Shown here in pieces: positions 1-8,862 of a stretch of 60,395 nucleotides of DNA; positions within the stretch are counted from its first letter, which is position 1; each line of letters starts with the position of its first letter. Source of the stretch: a virus; IMG/VR virus record IMGVR_UViG_3300025647_000037, positions 1-60,395 of that record, one strand, 5' to 3'. Both the position numbers and the translations under genes were made by a program. Below the pieces are notes generated by a model. That model had not been told where the DNA came from. It made no database searches and saw only the letters and a list, made by a program, of their open reading frames with translations.

Positions 1-2
1 AT

Positions 3-974
3 ATTGTTTCTATTGGGGCAAAGACATACCTTAAGAACGAAAGGGAGAGCCTTAAGGGAGATCCTTCGGAACTTAACGAAGTAACGAGGCAGTTTCCGTT
101 CAGCACCGACGAGGCGTTCAGGGATAGCATCGACGGTAGCCTGTTCAACATCGGCCAGATCTACGAGCAGATACAGTACAATGACGACCTGTTCCCCAAC
201 CCTGTCGTCAGGGGTAACTTCGTCTGGAAAAACGGTGAGCAGGACACAGAGGTTCTCTTCGATCCAGACCCTAACGGTAGGTTCAGGGTTGCATGGATGC
301 CACCATCTGAGCTGAGAAACAGAAAGCTAGAGGAAAGAGGGAAGAGAATAGCACCGAATGCAGAGCTGGGGGTAGGCGGGGTTGACTCCTACGACCTTGA
401 CGCCACCGTCGACGGACGAGGGTCTAAGGGAGCGCTACACCTGTACAACAAGTTTCACATGGAGCATCCATCGAACATGTTCGTCGTGGAGTACGCATCC
501 CGCCCGCCTCTAGCCAAGATATTCTATGAAGACGTCCTCAAGGCTGCCTTCTTCTATGGGTACCCTATCTTAATTGAAAACAATAAGTACGGCATCGCAA
601 GATACTTTGAATCAAGAGGTTACGACGGATACTTAATGGATAGGCCAGATCACTTGACGAGCGGTGGCAGTGCGAAGACTAAGACGAAGGGGATACCGTC
701 AAACTCTCAGGATGTGATTCAATCTCACGCTCACGCTATCGAAGCTTACATACACGATCACGTGGGCATCAACAGGGAGACTGGTGAGCACGGGAAGATG
801 TATTTCAACAACACACTTGAGGACTGGATAGGCTACAAGATCGACAACAGGACGAAGTTTGACCTGACCATCAGCTCTGGCTTAGCTCTACTTGCTGCTC
901 AGAAAGCAAAGCCCAAGATTGAACTGGCTGACTTCTCAGACAAGGTGTTCCTTAGGAGATACAAGCGAAGATAG
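3..974 (+). CDS. terL: Terminase large subunit, C-terminal part (5' end outside window)
   Basis: The open frame runs in from the left edge with no start, so only the last 323 residues are present. The large terminase is the ATP-driven motor that packages DNA into the prohead and cuts the concatemer. The visible part begins near the end of the ATPase region (QFPFSTDEAFRDS, a segment typical of the ATPase-to-nuclease junction) and then carries the RNase H-like nuclease, with GGVDSYDLDA supplying an acidic metal ligand and GALHLYNKF the next strand. The ATG at 297 is internal, not a start. The portal gene follows after 46 bases, the usual terminase-portal order. The Walker motifs lie outside the window and could not be checked. 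Confidence 0.9.
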   Translation: MVSIGAKTYLKNERESLKGDPSELNEVTRQFPFSTDEAFRDSIDGSLFNIGQIYEQIQYNDDLFPNPVVRGNFVWKNGEQDTEVLFDPDPNGRFRVAWMPPSELRNRKLEERGKRIAPNAELGVGGVDSYDLDATVDGRGSKGALHLYNKFHMEHPSNMFVVEYASRPPLAKIFYEDVLKAAFFYGYPILIENNKYGIARYFESRGYDGYLMDRPDHLTSGGSAKTKTKGIPSNSQDVIQSHAHAIEAYIHDHVGINRETGEHGKMYFNNTLEDWIGYKIDNRTKFDLTISSGLALLAAQKAKPKIELADFSDKVFLRRYKRR

Positions 975-983
975 GATTTCCAT

Positions 984-991
984 TATATTTG
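984..991 (+). promoter_or_regulatory. Candidate -7 promoter element upstream of the portal gene
   Basis: TATATTTG matches the Bacteroidota TAnnTTTG -7 consensus. It lies in the short gap after the terminase stop and ends 30 bases before the portal ATG. No clear TTG at -33 is visible. The following bases (GCAACTGCATGCAATTC) resemble those after the 28118 element. Confidence 0.5.
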
Positions 992-1020
992 CAACTGCAT
1001 GCAATTCATGACTTCGCGGA

Positions 1021-3432
1021 ATGTACAATAACAACAAGCGGTATTCGAAGAACTTCCCCGATCCCCTAGCGTCAAGGGAGACGAAGATGTCCAATGACTA
1101 CGGGATGAAGTACGCGAAGGCTATTGAGAATCAATGGGGAAAGATCCAGGACGAGCAGTCGCTGTACAAGAAGAGAGCTAGGAACTTTGAGAGGAACAGG
1201 GACTATGCCAACGGAGTCCAGGACACGAACATCTACAAGCAGATTCTTACGTCCCTCGATCCCAACAACGGTGACGGGTCGTTGGTGAACTTGGACTACA
1301 CCCCAGTTCCAATCCTTCCTAAGTTCGCTCGCATCGTGGTGAACAAGATCCTGTCGAGATCCCCATACCCCAACCTTGAGGCCATCGATCCAATCTCCAC
1401 GTCTGCCAAGAACGCGCAGAAGCAGAGGATCATGAACCAGGTTCAGCTCAAGGAGCAACTCAAGCAGGTGAAGGACATGACTGGTGGCCTTGTTCTCGAT
1501 CAGGATCCAGACAGTCTTCCAGACTCCGTAGAGGAGGCGGAAATTTTCCTGGACACGAACATCAAGACTGATGCCGAGGTAGCTGGACAGATCGCTACGA
1601 ACCTCACCCTTGAGTGGAACGACTTTTCTGACAACATCTACAGAAGATGCATTCAGGATTTGGTTTCATGTGGCATGGCTGTTGTCAAGAGGGATAACGA
1701 TCCAAACTACGGTATCAAGACCTCTTACGTCGACCCAGTGAAGTTCATTCACAGCTCCACTGACGATCCAAACTTCTCTGACCTTGTGTACGCAGGTCAC
1801 ATCAGAACGATCTCCATTCAGGAGCTGAAGAGAATTGCAGGCGACGAGCTCGACGAGGATCAGTACAAGAAGATTGCTGAGAAGTCAAAGAGCCACAACA
1901 GTGACTACAACAAGATGAACCAGGTGTACTATGATGATACGCTTGGTAGAAACGTGTACGGGTATGAGGAGTACATGGTTGACGTACTTGACTTTGAGTT
2001 CATCTCTGTGGATTGCATGTACTTCGAAGAGAAGGAGAACCAGTACGGTAACACTGGATTTTTCTACGAAGGGTTTGAGTACAAGGAGAAGTCTGGCAAG
2101 GGCGTGTACGAGAGAACGCCACACAAGATGGAGATCAGCTCCGTCTACGGCGGTATGCTCATCCTCGACTGCGACTACCTGATTAACTACGGGCTCAAGA
2201 GCAACGTGCCTCGCAACATGCACGACGTGACGAGAGCTCGCATGTCTTACTCTGTCGTTGCCACGAACCTCCGCGACTCTATGCCAAAGAGCATGGTGGA
2301 GAGCTGCATTGGTTTTGCAGATATGTTGCAGATCACGCATCTCAAGATCCAGCAATCCATCGCCAAGGCTAAGCCAGACGGGTTGATCATCGACATCGAA
2401 GGCCTTGAGAACGTTCAGCTCGGAAAGGGTGGAGAGCTTCAACCGCTTGAGCTCCACGACATCTACGAGCAGACAGGTGTGTTCTACTACAGAAGCAAGA
2501 ATGCTGAGGGTGGATTCCAAGGGGCTCCGATACAACAGATTCCTAACAGCATCAGGAACATCAACGAGCTCATCACTCTTTACAACCACTACCTCGGCAT
2601 GATCCGTGACACCACGGGTATCAACGAGATGATGGATGCATCCACTCCTAAGGGTGACACATTGGTGGGGGTTCAGCAGCAGGCTATTGCCGCAGGCAAC
2701 AACGCCACCTACGACATCACAAACGCCTCGACGATACTGTTCAAGCAGGTGTGTCAGGACATCGTCAGATGTCTTCAAATCATTCCGCCAGACTCTCTCC
2801 TCATGGAGATCTACAAGAACGCCATCGGCAGAGAGAACATGGACGCGCTGTCTAGTTTCTCAGATCTTCCTATGTACAACTTCGGTGTCATCATCAAGAA
2901 GGACATGGAGGATCAGGAGAAGGTCTATCTTGAACAGAACATACAGCAGTCCTTGGCCCAGAGAGAGATTGATCTTGAGGATGCCATGGCGATCAGATCT
3001 CTGAAGGATATCAACCAGGCAGAGAGACTCCTGATCGTCAGGAGAAAGAAGCGCATGAAGGAGCAGCAGGAGGCTGCTCAGCAGAACTCTCAGATGCAAG
3101 CTCAGCAAGCACAGCAGGCTCAGCAGGCAGCTTCACAGGCCGAGCAGCAGAGGATGCAGCTTGAGTTCCAGATAGAGCAGCAGAAGATGCAGATGAAGAC
3201 TCAGATGGAGATTCAGCTTGAGGAGGTTAGACATCAATACAGAAAAGAGATCGAGCTTATCAGAGCTCAGGCCACGCTTGGATTCAAGACCGATGATCAG
3301 GACTTCAGGGAGAAGCTTGAGGTGTTCAAGGAGACCAAGAAGGATGACAGGGTGAAGAAGCAGGCCGAAGAGCAAGCCAAACTAATCGACAAGAGAAAGG
3401 GTAAGCAACCATTTGATATATCAATAATCTAA
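1021..3432 (+). CDS. Portal protein
   Basis: Encodes 803 residues. The portal is the dodecameric ring at the capsid vertex through which DNA is packaged and ejected; terminase docks on it and the adaptor proteins bind below. Identification rests on position directly after terL, on size, and on the overall look of large crAss-like or Bacteroidota podovirus portals: an N-terminal DxxxYxNG-like segment (RDYANGVQD), a mixed alpha/beta core and a long C-terminal tail. The last 150 residues form a Gln/Glu/Lys-rich coiled coil with QQAQQAQQA runs, expected of a portal barrel or clip extension. ATG 1021 is used; ATG 1087 is possible. The next gene follows after one base. Confidence 0.82.
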   Translation: MYNNNKRYSKNFPDPLASRETKMSNDYGMKYAKAIENQWGKIQDEQSLYKKRARNFERNRDYANGVQDTNIYKQILTSLDPNNGDGSLVNLDYTPVPILPKFARIVVNKILSRSPYPNLEAIDPISTSAKNAQKQRIMNQVQLKEQLKQVKDMTGGLVLDQDPDSLPDSVEEAEIFLDTNIKTDAEVAGQIATNLTLEWNDFSDNIYRRCIQDLVSCGMAVVKRDNDPNYGIKTSYVDPVKFIHSSTDDPNFSDLVYAGHIRTISIQELKRIAGDELDEDQYKKIAEKSKSHNSDYNKMNQVYYDDTLGRNVYGYEEYMVDVLDFEFISVDCMYFEEKENQYGNTGFFYEGFEYKEKSGKGVYERTPHKMEISSVYGGMLILDCDYLINYGLKSNVPRNMHDVTRARMSYSVVATNLRDSMPKSMVESCIGFADMLQITHLKIQQSIAKAKPDGLIIDIEGLENVQLGKGGELQPLELHDIYEQTGVFYYRSKNAEGGFQGAPIQQIPNSIRNINELITLYNHYLGMIRDTTGINEMMDASTPKGDTLVGVQQQAIAAGNNATYDITNASTILFKQVCQDIVRCLQIIPPDSLLMEIYKNAIGRENMDALSSFSDLPMYNFGVIIKKDMEDQEKVYLEQNIQQSLAQREIDLEDAMAIRSLKDINQAERLLIVRRKKRMKEQQEAAQQNSQMQAQQAQQAQQAASQAEQQRMQLEFQIEQQKMQMKTQMEIQLEEVRHQYRKEIELIRAQATLGFKTDDQDFREKLEVFKETKKDDRVKKQAEEQAKLIDKRKGKQPFDISII

Positions 3433-3433
3433 C

Positions 3434-3901
3434 ATGGCGAAGAGAGTAAACCTAGATGTAAGCGAGAGACTTGACATCACGTGCAAGAAGGGTGACACCT
3501 TCTCGCTCACCGTCACGCTTAAGGATTCTAATGGCGACCCATTGCCTCTGGCTACTGACAAGTATAGCTTCGTCATGCAGGTTAGAGCTGACGCTAAGTC
3601 AGCTGTTAACAAGGGTTCTTCTGGGTTGGTCATAGGGTCACCAAGCATTGGAAGCAAGGCTGTTGATGAGAAGGGAGAGGAGGTAAGCTTTGAGCCGTTC
3701 GTAACCGACGATCTAGGAAACGTGACGATCACTGCTACCGCCGCTACGATGAGAAGAGTTCCTTCTGGATCTTACCTCTACGACCTGCAGCAGATCAAGC
3801 CAAACACAACGACTGGTGTTGATGAGCACAAGACGATTATTGATGGATCGTTTGTGGTCAACCAGGATATATCTGAAGCCACTCTGACCGAATCACGATG
3901 A
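3434..3901 (+). CDS. Structural protein, baseplate/fibre-attachment Ig-like domain
   Basis: Encodes 155 residues that are almost entirely beta-strand. The phrase CKKGDTFSLTVTLKDSNGDP followed by FVMQVRAD and a late YDLQ segment resembles the N-terminal domain of BppU-type baseplate upper proteins, which anchor receptor-binding proteins to the virion. It sits between the portal and a collagen-containing fibre and overlaps the fibre start by ATGA, so the two are probably translated together and may interact. Family assignment is by eye and moderate; the structural role follows from context. Confidence 0.6.
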   Translation: MAKRVNLDVSERLDITCKKGDTFSLTVTLKDSNGDPLPLATDKYSFVMQVRADAKSAVNKGSSGLVIGSPSIGSKAVDEKGEEVSFEPFVTDDLGNVTITATAATMRRVPSGSYLYDLQQIKPNTTTGVDEHKTIIDGSFVVNQDISEATLTESR

Positions 3902-5889
3902 GCGATATCACAGTAACAGTACAGGATGGGGTTACTGTTGATGTCACTGTTGTCGACGGAAACTCTGTGACAGTTGAGTCACCAGCTTCCTCTTCCATAA
4001 CCGTAACAAACAAAGGCCCTAAGGGAGACACTGGTCTAACTGGCGCTACTGGCGCTACTGGTCCAGCTGGAGCTGACGGTGAGGGTGTAATTGCTGGTGG
4101 CACTGAGGATCAGTTTCTTCAGAAGAATAGTGCAACTGACTACGACACGAAGTGGAGTGCATATACATTGCCAGCTGCTGACGGAGACGAAGGGCAAGTG
4201 CTTACAACTGATGGGGCTGGGGTCGTTACATTTGCATACCCTCAGACGATCTCTGAAAACGTAAAGAACGTAAGTGGTGGGATCCTATACAAGGGAACAC
4301 CTGTTCACGTCACTGGCTCTGTTGGGAACCAAGCCGAAGTTATCGCGGCTGATGCAGCCACTAACTACCCAGCCCACTTCGTGCTCGATCAGGATCTTGC
4401 CGATGAAGGAGAGGGTCAGGGTATTGCTCTTGGGTTTATCAACAACGTAGATGTCCCTGATGCTTCTATATACTCAGAAGGCCAGACTGTTTACCTAGGC
4501 GCCTCTGGTGGATGGGTTACGACAAAGCCTACTGGAACGAATGCCATACAGAACCTTGGGATTATCATCAAGGTCAATGTAAGCGGCAACAAGATCTCTG
4601 GTATCGTCATGGGTGCTGGGAGAGCGAACGACGTCCCCAACATCCCTAACGGTCAGACCTGGATCGGAAACGCTTCGGGGGTTGCGACGCCTACTGCACT
4701 GGCTACAGTAGCTACAACAGGTGCATACTCTGATTTGAGCGGCACCCCAACCATTCCGTCTGGCAATCTTGTAGATGATACAACACCACAACTTGGGGGT
4801 GACCTTGATGTCAACGGAAACAAGATTACGTCTGCTTCTAACGGAGATATTACCATTGACCCTGACGGTACTGGAGCTATCATATTTAAGTCAGACGACA
4901 TCCAGTTCGACGGTGCAGGCGGCCTAGGTGTTGGGAAGATAAAGCTTTATGAAACTGACATACTAGGTAGCAACTTCATTGCGCTATCGGCTCCACTCAG
5001 CGTGACATCTGACGTTACGCTCACCCTTCCAGACGGAGATGGAACAAGTGGTCAAGCCCTGACAACAAACGGAGCTGGGACTCTGTCATGGGGGACTGTA
5101 CTTGACGGGAACTCGGATACACTCAACGGAGTTACATCGTTTAGACCGCAAGGAGCCACTGCTGCTCAGCTGGCCATCTATGACAACGATGAGAGCAACT
5201 ATGTAATCCTCAGGGCTCCTGCTAACCTGACGTCAAATACCACTTACTACCTCCCTGCTATTGACGGGAGTTCTGGACAAGTTCTTCAGACAAACGGTAG
5301 TGGCAGCACGAGCTGGACTAGCGTCGGCACTGTAGACACTAGCGGAACCCCCGCCGTTCAACAGCTAGCGGTTTTTACGGACTCAGACACTGTTGAGGGT
5401 GACGCGAATCTTACCTGGACTGGAATCAAGCTAGTACTTAGAGGTACGCTAGATGCAGACAGAATAACTAGCAGCGCAAAGACTTCCTTGGCCAGTGCAG
5501 GGAATTATGCAGTTGGCTCAGAAATACTCGGCACGGTATATTCTTCTTCCGCCCTTACAGGCGATGCTGGGGAGGTTCACTACTTGGGTAGCGCTACCTC
5601 TGTGGCGGCCAACGCATCGACCGAAGCCAGCGGCTCTGGTATGCTCGTTGTGGTAACTGACGCGGAGGACAGAGACGAACTTCTCACAAGAGGAGTGGTG
5701 AGAGTATCGACTACGCTCACGTCAGCCTCTATTGGTGACATAGTGTACCTGGATACCACTGCAGGAGCGGTTACGACAACGGCACCTACAGGGAGCGGAA
5801 ATGTCGTCAGGGTTGTGGGTCACGTAGTAAAGCCATCGGCAAACATGATTTACTTCAACCCATCATCTGATTGGATTGTTGTGGCATGA
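3898..5889 (+). CDS. Tail fibre / appendage protein with collagen-like segment
   Basis: Encodes 663 residues. A short beta-rich head (residues 1-38) is followed by a collagen-like Gly-X-Y stretch (about 39-61, starting KGPKGDTGLTGATG), which forms trimeric rods in phage fibres. The rest is Gly/Ser/Thr-rich beta-structure with repeated phrases such as GQVLTTDGAG, GQALTTNGAG and GQVLQTNGSG at about 100, 395 and 465, suggesting a repeated fibre module. Likely an adhesin or fibre shaft on the capsid or tail. It overlaps the upstream gene by ATGA and the next by ATGA, so it is part of a coupled fibre operon. Confidence 0.72.
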   Translation: MSDITVTVQDGVTVDVTVVDGNSVTVESPASSSITVTNKGPKGDTGLTGATGATGPAGADGEGVIAGGTEDQFLQKNSATDYDTKWSAYTLPAADGDEGQVLTTDGAGVVTFAYPQTISENVKNVSGGILYKGTPVHVTGSVGNQAEVIAADAATNYPAHFVLDQDLADEGEGQGIALGFINNVDVPDASIYSEGQTVYLGASGGWVTTKPTGTNAIQNLGIIIKVNVSGNKISGIVMGAGRANDVPNIPNGQTWIGNASGVATPTALATVATTGAYSDLSGTPTIPSGNLVDDTTPQLGGDLDVNGNKITSASNGDITIDPDGTGAIIFKSDDIQFDGAGGLGVGKIKLYETDILGSNFIALSAPLSVTSDVTLTLPDGDGTSGQALTTNGAGTLSWGTVLDGNSDTLNGVTSFRPQGATAAQLAIYDNDESNYVILRAPANLTSNTTYYLPAIDGSSGQVLQTNGSGSTSWTSVGTVDTSGTPAVQQLAVFTDSDTVEGDANLTWTGIKLVLRGTLDADRITSSAKTSLASAGNYAVGSEILGTVYSSSALTGDAGEVHYLGSATSVAANASTEASGSGMLVVVTDAEDRDELLTRGVVRVSTTLTSASIGDIVYLDTTAGAVTTTAPTGSGNVVRVVGHVVKPSANMIYFNPSSDWIVVA

Positions 5890-6842
5890 GCATAGACAAA
5901 GTAACTGGAGTTTCTTGGTCGTCTATCAACAAGGTTGACGGAGTTGCTGTTGCAAACATCTCTAAGGTCGCAGGCGTTGATGTGCCAGTAGACTACTTCC
6001 TTGACACCCATGCGGGCGCTGTTGCAGCCTACAGCTTGAGAAAGCTTTCCTCTACAGCCACTACAGCCATCACCGTAGAGAACTCGTCTGGTACGACAGC
6101 TGACATAGGCTTTGATTCTAACGGCGACCTCGATACATCTGCACTCACGACTCACTGCGGTAGCAACTACGGGAGGGTGAGCAAGTGGTGGGACCAAAGC
6201 GGAAACGGGAACCACATGGAGCAGACAACGGCTGCCTCTAGACCATACATAGTCGACGCTTCAGGTAACCTCATCACCACAACCACAAACTCCATCCCAG
6301 CTCTAGACTTTTATTTCAGCTCTACAGCTAGGTGGCTAGAGGATACGTTCGTTTCTAACAACGGAGACCACTTCCTGATATCATATCTAGGTGAGTTTAG
6401 AACCGTTACTACAGGACAGATGATAGTTAGTCAGTGGACAGCGAGCACCTCGACTCAATGTTTTCAAGTAACCATATTGGGAGCATCTCAATTGCTTAGG
6501 GCGGCTGGGAGATATAATGACGCTTCAAAGTCTCTTGGCAGGGCGGACACCTCCTTCACCGTCTCTACAAACACAGAGTACATTGTAACTAACTATATGT
6601 CGGCATCACCATACACGGGAGATATTGATGTAAATGGCGACACTGCTAACAGCCTAACTGGTTTCCCAGCTACTGGGTCCTTAAACAACGGGAATCTTAA
6701 GGCGGCTATCGGGAGAAGGTCTGACAATGGGGCTGCTCAATACCAAGGCTTCTTGTCTGAAGCAATCATATGGTCTGACACAACACTTCCAGATAGGGAT
6801 GATGTCATGACTGACACCAATACATACTACTCTGTTTTCTGA
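5886..6842 (+). CDS. Concanavalin-A/LamG-like structural protein (probable receptor-binding)
   Basis: Encodes 318 residues from the ATG that overlaps the previous stop (ATGA); an in-frame ATG 15 bases upstream is less likely. The N-terminus has two short repeats (KVTGVSW, KVDGVAV, KVAGVDV) that look like a virion-attachment peptide. Residues from about 45 on have the lectin/glucanase-like signature AAYSLRKLSS...DIGFDSNGDLDT...SKWWDQSGNGNHM, seen in arabinofuranosidase-type and LamG-like domains of phage and Bacteroidota surface proteins. It probably binds or trims host surface polysaccharide. No catalytic residue could be assigned. Confidence 0.62.
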   Translation: MSIDKVTGVSWSSINKVDGVAVANISKVAGVDVPVDYFLDTHAGAVAAYSLRKLSSTATTAITVENSSGTTADIGFDSNGDLDTSALTTHCGSNYGRVSKWWDQSGNGNHMEQTTAASRPYIVDASGNLITTTTNSIPALDFYFSSTARWLEDTFVSNNGDHFLISYLGEFRTVTTGQMIVSQWTASTSTQCFQVTILGASQLLRAAGRYNDASKSLGRADTSFTVSTNTEYIVTNYMSASPYTGDIDVNGDTANSLTGFPATGSLNNGNLKAAIGRRSDNGAAQYQGFLSEAIIWSDTTLPDRDDVMTDTNTYYSVF

Positions 6843-7066
6843 TGGCAAAGACAGCAACGGATACAGGCAACAAGATTGCTGCTGGGTATGTGGTAAGGAT
6901 AGACAGCATCGAAGAGTACTTCGAAACTGAGGCTGGAGCTCTTGCTTGGGCTAAGGCTGGTAACATCCCGTCTGTTTCTTTCTACACAGACCCTACCATT
7001 TCCGATGAAGCAAAGCTCGACGACTTGACCTATGGGAACCTAATGGAGTATTCGTCAAATCTTTGA
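6842..7066 (+). CDS. Small protein of unknown function
   Basis: Encodes 74 residues and starts on the last base of the upstream stop (TGATG), so it is translationally coupled to the lectin-like gene. The sequence is acidic and soluble, with an IEEYFETEAGALAWAKAGN segment that reads like a small alpha/beta fold. No family recognised. Position argues for a virion or assembly accessory role. Confidence 0.6.
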   Translation: MAKTATDTGNKIAAGYVVRIDSIEEYFETEAGALAWAKAGNIPSVSFYTDPTISDEAKLDDLTYGNLMEYSSNL

Positions 7067-7078
7067 TAACTTTACAGC

Positions 7079-7348
7079 ATGGCATCAGACGGAAGACTAA
7101 AGGGATTGCTCAAGAGAGCTGGAGTAAGTGGCGTGAACAAGGCCAAGCGAACTCCCAACCACCCAAAGAAGTCGCACGTAGTTGTGGCAAAGAAGGGCGA
7201 TAAGTTTAAGCTTATCAGGTTCGGAGAGCAGGGGGCTAAAACCAATCAGAGCGCAAAGCAGCGCAAGGCTTTCAAGAGTCGCCATGCAAAGAACATAGCC
7301 AGAGGAATCTTCAGCGCAGCGTATTGGGCGAACAAAGTTAAGTGGTGA
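7079..7348 (+). CDS. Small basic phage protein (KKSHVVVAKKGDKFKLIRFG family)
   Basis: Encodes 89 residues, strongly basic. The order KKSHVVVAKKGDKFKLIRFG, then a KQRKAFKSRHAKNI segment and an AAYWANKVKW terminus, is a pattern I recognise from small proteins in many marine phages, whose function is not established. Charge suggests nucleic-acid binding, for example in the packaged chromosome, but this is inference. It opens a run of four overlapping small basic genes and overlaps the next by TGATG. Confidence 0.68.
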   Translation: MASDGRLKGLLKRAGVSGVNKAKRTPNHPKKSHVVVAKKGDKFKLIRFGEQGAKTNQSAKQRKAFKSRHAKNIARGIFSAAYWANKVKW

Positions 7349-7533
7349 TGAATGCTGTCAAGAAGAACAAAGGCGGTAAGCTGAACATCTCACAGAAGTC
7401 TGTGGAGGTAGCGCCTCCTGAAGGATACCACTGGATGGAGGATAGGGGCAGGTACTTCCTTATGAAGGGGGAGTACAAGCCTCACCCTGGTGCTGTAGCT
7501 AAGGCTAAGTTTAAGCAAGTCAGTCATGCCTAA
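7348..7533 (+). CDS. Small phage protein (PPEGYHWMEDRGRYFLMKG type)
   Basis: Encodes 61 residues from the ATG overlapping the previous stop; two in-frame GTGs lie just upstream and are less likely. The core PPEGYHWMEDRGRYFLMKG followed by YKPHPGAVAKAKF resembles short proteins found in marine phages near capsid genes. Function unknown. The conserved order with its neighbours suggests a co-inherited set of minor virion or DNA-associated proteins. Confidence 0.62.
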   Translation: MNAVKKNKGGKLNISQKSVEVAPPEGYHWMEDRGRYFLMKGEYKPHPGAVAKAKFKQVSHA

Positions 7534-7699
7534 GGTTGTGAAGAAATACAAGAAGGGCGGGTCTGTAAAGGATGCTTGCTACACCAAGGTTAAATCTCGA
7601 TACAAGATCTGGCCATCGGCGTACGCTTCTGGAGCTCTGGCTAAGTGCCGTAAGGTTGGTGCAAAAAACTGGGGAAGTGGGAAGAGTAAGAAAGACTAA
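7526..7699 (+). CDS. Small Cys-containing basic protein (57 residues)
   Basis: A short frame of 57 residues overlapping the upstream gene by 8 bases and the downstream one by about 20. The sequence KDACYTKVKSRYKIWPSAYA, then SGALAKCRKVGAKNWG, is a recurrent phage motif with two cysteines and a conserved WPSAYASG core. Conservation of such a pattern in so short a frame, and the tight overlaps, support it as a real gene. Function unknown. Confidence 0.65.
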   Translation: MPKVVKKYKKGGSVKDACYTKVKSRYKIWPSAYASGALAKCRKVGAKNWGSGKSKKD

Positions 7700-7952
7700 G
7701 GCAGGCCTCAACCTGAAGCGATGGTTCAAGGAGAAGTGGACTGACGAGAAGGGTAACGAGTGCGGAAGTTCAGACAACAAGGGGGTTAAGAAGTGCAGGC
7801 CCTCAAGGAAGGTCTCTGGCAAAACTCCGAAGACGTGGTCTCAGCTAGGTCCTTCGGGTAGGAGAAGAGTCGTTCGTGAGAAGAGAAGAGTCGGGATGGG
7901 GAGAAATGCTCCACGAGCTGCCAACGGGATGAAAGTTGTAAAGACCCAATAA
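7677..7952 (+). CDS. Small basic protein, RWFKEKWTDE / CRPSRKVSGKTPKT family (DUF5872-like)
   Basis: Encodes 91 residues from a GTG at 7677; the frame stays open upstream, so this start is a judgement based on where the family sequence begins. Motifs in order: LKRWFKEKWTDEKGNECG, KKCRPSRKVSGKTPKTWSQL and a basic RRVVREKRRVGMGRN tail. This pairing of RWFKEKW with C...CRPS is typical of a small domain found in phages and large DNA viruses (I believe DUF5872). Basic, Cys-containing, possibly metal- and nucleic-acid-binding. It ends the run of small basic genes. Confidence 0.62.
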   Translation: MGRVRKTKAGLNLKRWFKEKWTDEKGNECGSSDNKGVKKCRPSRKVSGKTPKTWSQLGPSGRRRVVREKRRVGMGRNAPRAANGMKVVKTQ

Positions 7953-7964
7953 TTGCTATATTTG
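7936..7964 (+). promoter_or_regulatory. Candidate promoter (TTG-N18-TATATTTG) for the minor-virion/capsid operon
   Basis: TATATTTG at 7957-7964 fits TAnnTTTG, with a TTG at 7936-7938 spaced by 18 bases, close to the Bacteroidota -33/-7 arrangement. It ends 30 bases before the ATG at 7994, the same distance as at the portal gene. It would drive the genes from 7994 through the major capsid protein. Confidence 0.6.
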
Positions 7965-7993
7965 CAACAAACTTTTCAAGATACAACTAAGCA

Positions 7994-8455
7994 ATGGCAA
8001 CTACAAACGCAACTATTACGCTATCTAGCTCAGACCTGACTGGTGATGCTTTGGCGCTCTCAACGTCGTCAACACTGACCAAGGGAGGCACCGTCACTGG
8101 ACTTGACCAGACTACTGGTGTGGCTAGAAAAACCTTTACGTCTCAAAATGAGGTCATCATCTTTGACGCAGCTGAATACAACGCTGGCGGTACCGCCGTC
8201 ACTAATCCAGGATTCAAGGTTTACTTGAGAAACCCAAGCACTGTGGCTACCGAGTACTTCACCATCAAGATTGCAGACGGATCTGGAATCACAGGCTCTC
8301 CAGCTGCGAGTGTGGCGGGTGAGAACATGGGTAGGCTCTACGCTGGAGACTGGACCTTCTTTCCTTGGGACGCTTCGGCCGACGCTGACATTACCGTCTC
8401 TCCAAGTGTGGCGACTGCCATGACCTTGGAGTACATGATCATCTACCACGTATAA
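7994..8455 (+). CDS. Probable minor virion protein
   Basis: Encodes 153 residues, Ser/Thr/Ala-rich and predicted beta, without signal peptide or membrane segment. Composition and place, first in the operon that ends with scaffold and capsid, suggest a capsid decoration or head-fibre protein. No family recognised. It abuts the next gene with a stop/start overlap (TAATG), and the three genes 7994-9392 look like a set of similarly sized beta proteins. Confidence 0.6.
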   Translation: MATTNATITLSSSDLTGDALALSTSSTLTKGGTVTGLDQTTGVARKTFTSQNEVIIFDAAEYNAGGTAVTNPGFKVYLRNPSTVATEYFTIKIADGSGITGSPAASVAGENMGRLYAGDWTFFPWDASADADITVSPSVATAMTLEYMIIYHV

Positions 8456-8862
8456 TGGGTACAGTTAGAGTAGGCGTAACGATAGGCACGGACAACGTGC
8501 TAACAACCCCTGTGACCATATCGTCAGGTAAGTCGTTTACCGCTGACTCTGGCAGTGTCACTAGGGTGAAGCTCGCTCCCGTTGCTACCGATCCATCCAA
8601 CCCCATCATCTACAAGGCCACTGACAAGCTGGATAGAACATACCTGTACGTCAGAAACCTTGCCACTGAACTTGAAAAGTTTGTTTACCTGTGGGTCGAT
8701 GGGAGTTCTGAGGACATTGTGATAGCAAAGCTTGGGGGAGGGGAGTTCACATTCATCCCAGTTCCAAGCGACAAAACATTCAGGGCCTACGGAACGGATG
8801 TCGATCAGCTGATCGAGTACGCTGTCTTTGGGCTCGACAACTCATCTACAACACTAGGATAA
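8455..8862 (+). CDS. Probable minor virion protein
   Basis: Encodes 135 residues, beta-rich, beginning at the TAATG overlap with the previous gene. Segments such as DRTYLYVRNLATELEKFVYL resemble small capsid-surface proteins of the type that bind symmetry axes, but no specific family is recognised. It is overlapped in the same way by the next gene. Role inferred from the operon. Confidence 0.58.
   Translation: MGTVRVGVTIGTDNVLTTPVTISSGKSFTADSGSVTRVKLAPVATDPSNPIIYKATDKLDRTYLYVRNLATELEKFVYLWVDGSSEDIVIAKLGGGEFTFIPVPSDKTFRAYGTDVDQLIEYAVFGLDNSSTTLG

Noticed and set aside
1885-2778. Long antisense open frame (297 codons) within the portal gene
   Set aside because: Val/Leu/His-rich translation typical of a reverse-frame shadow; the portal on the + strand fully explains the region.
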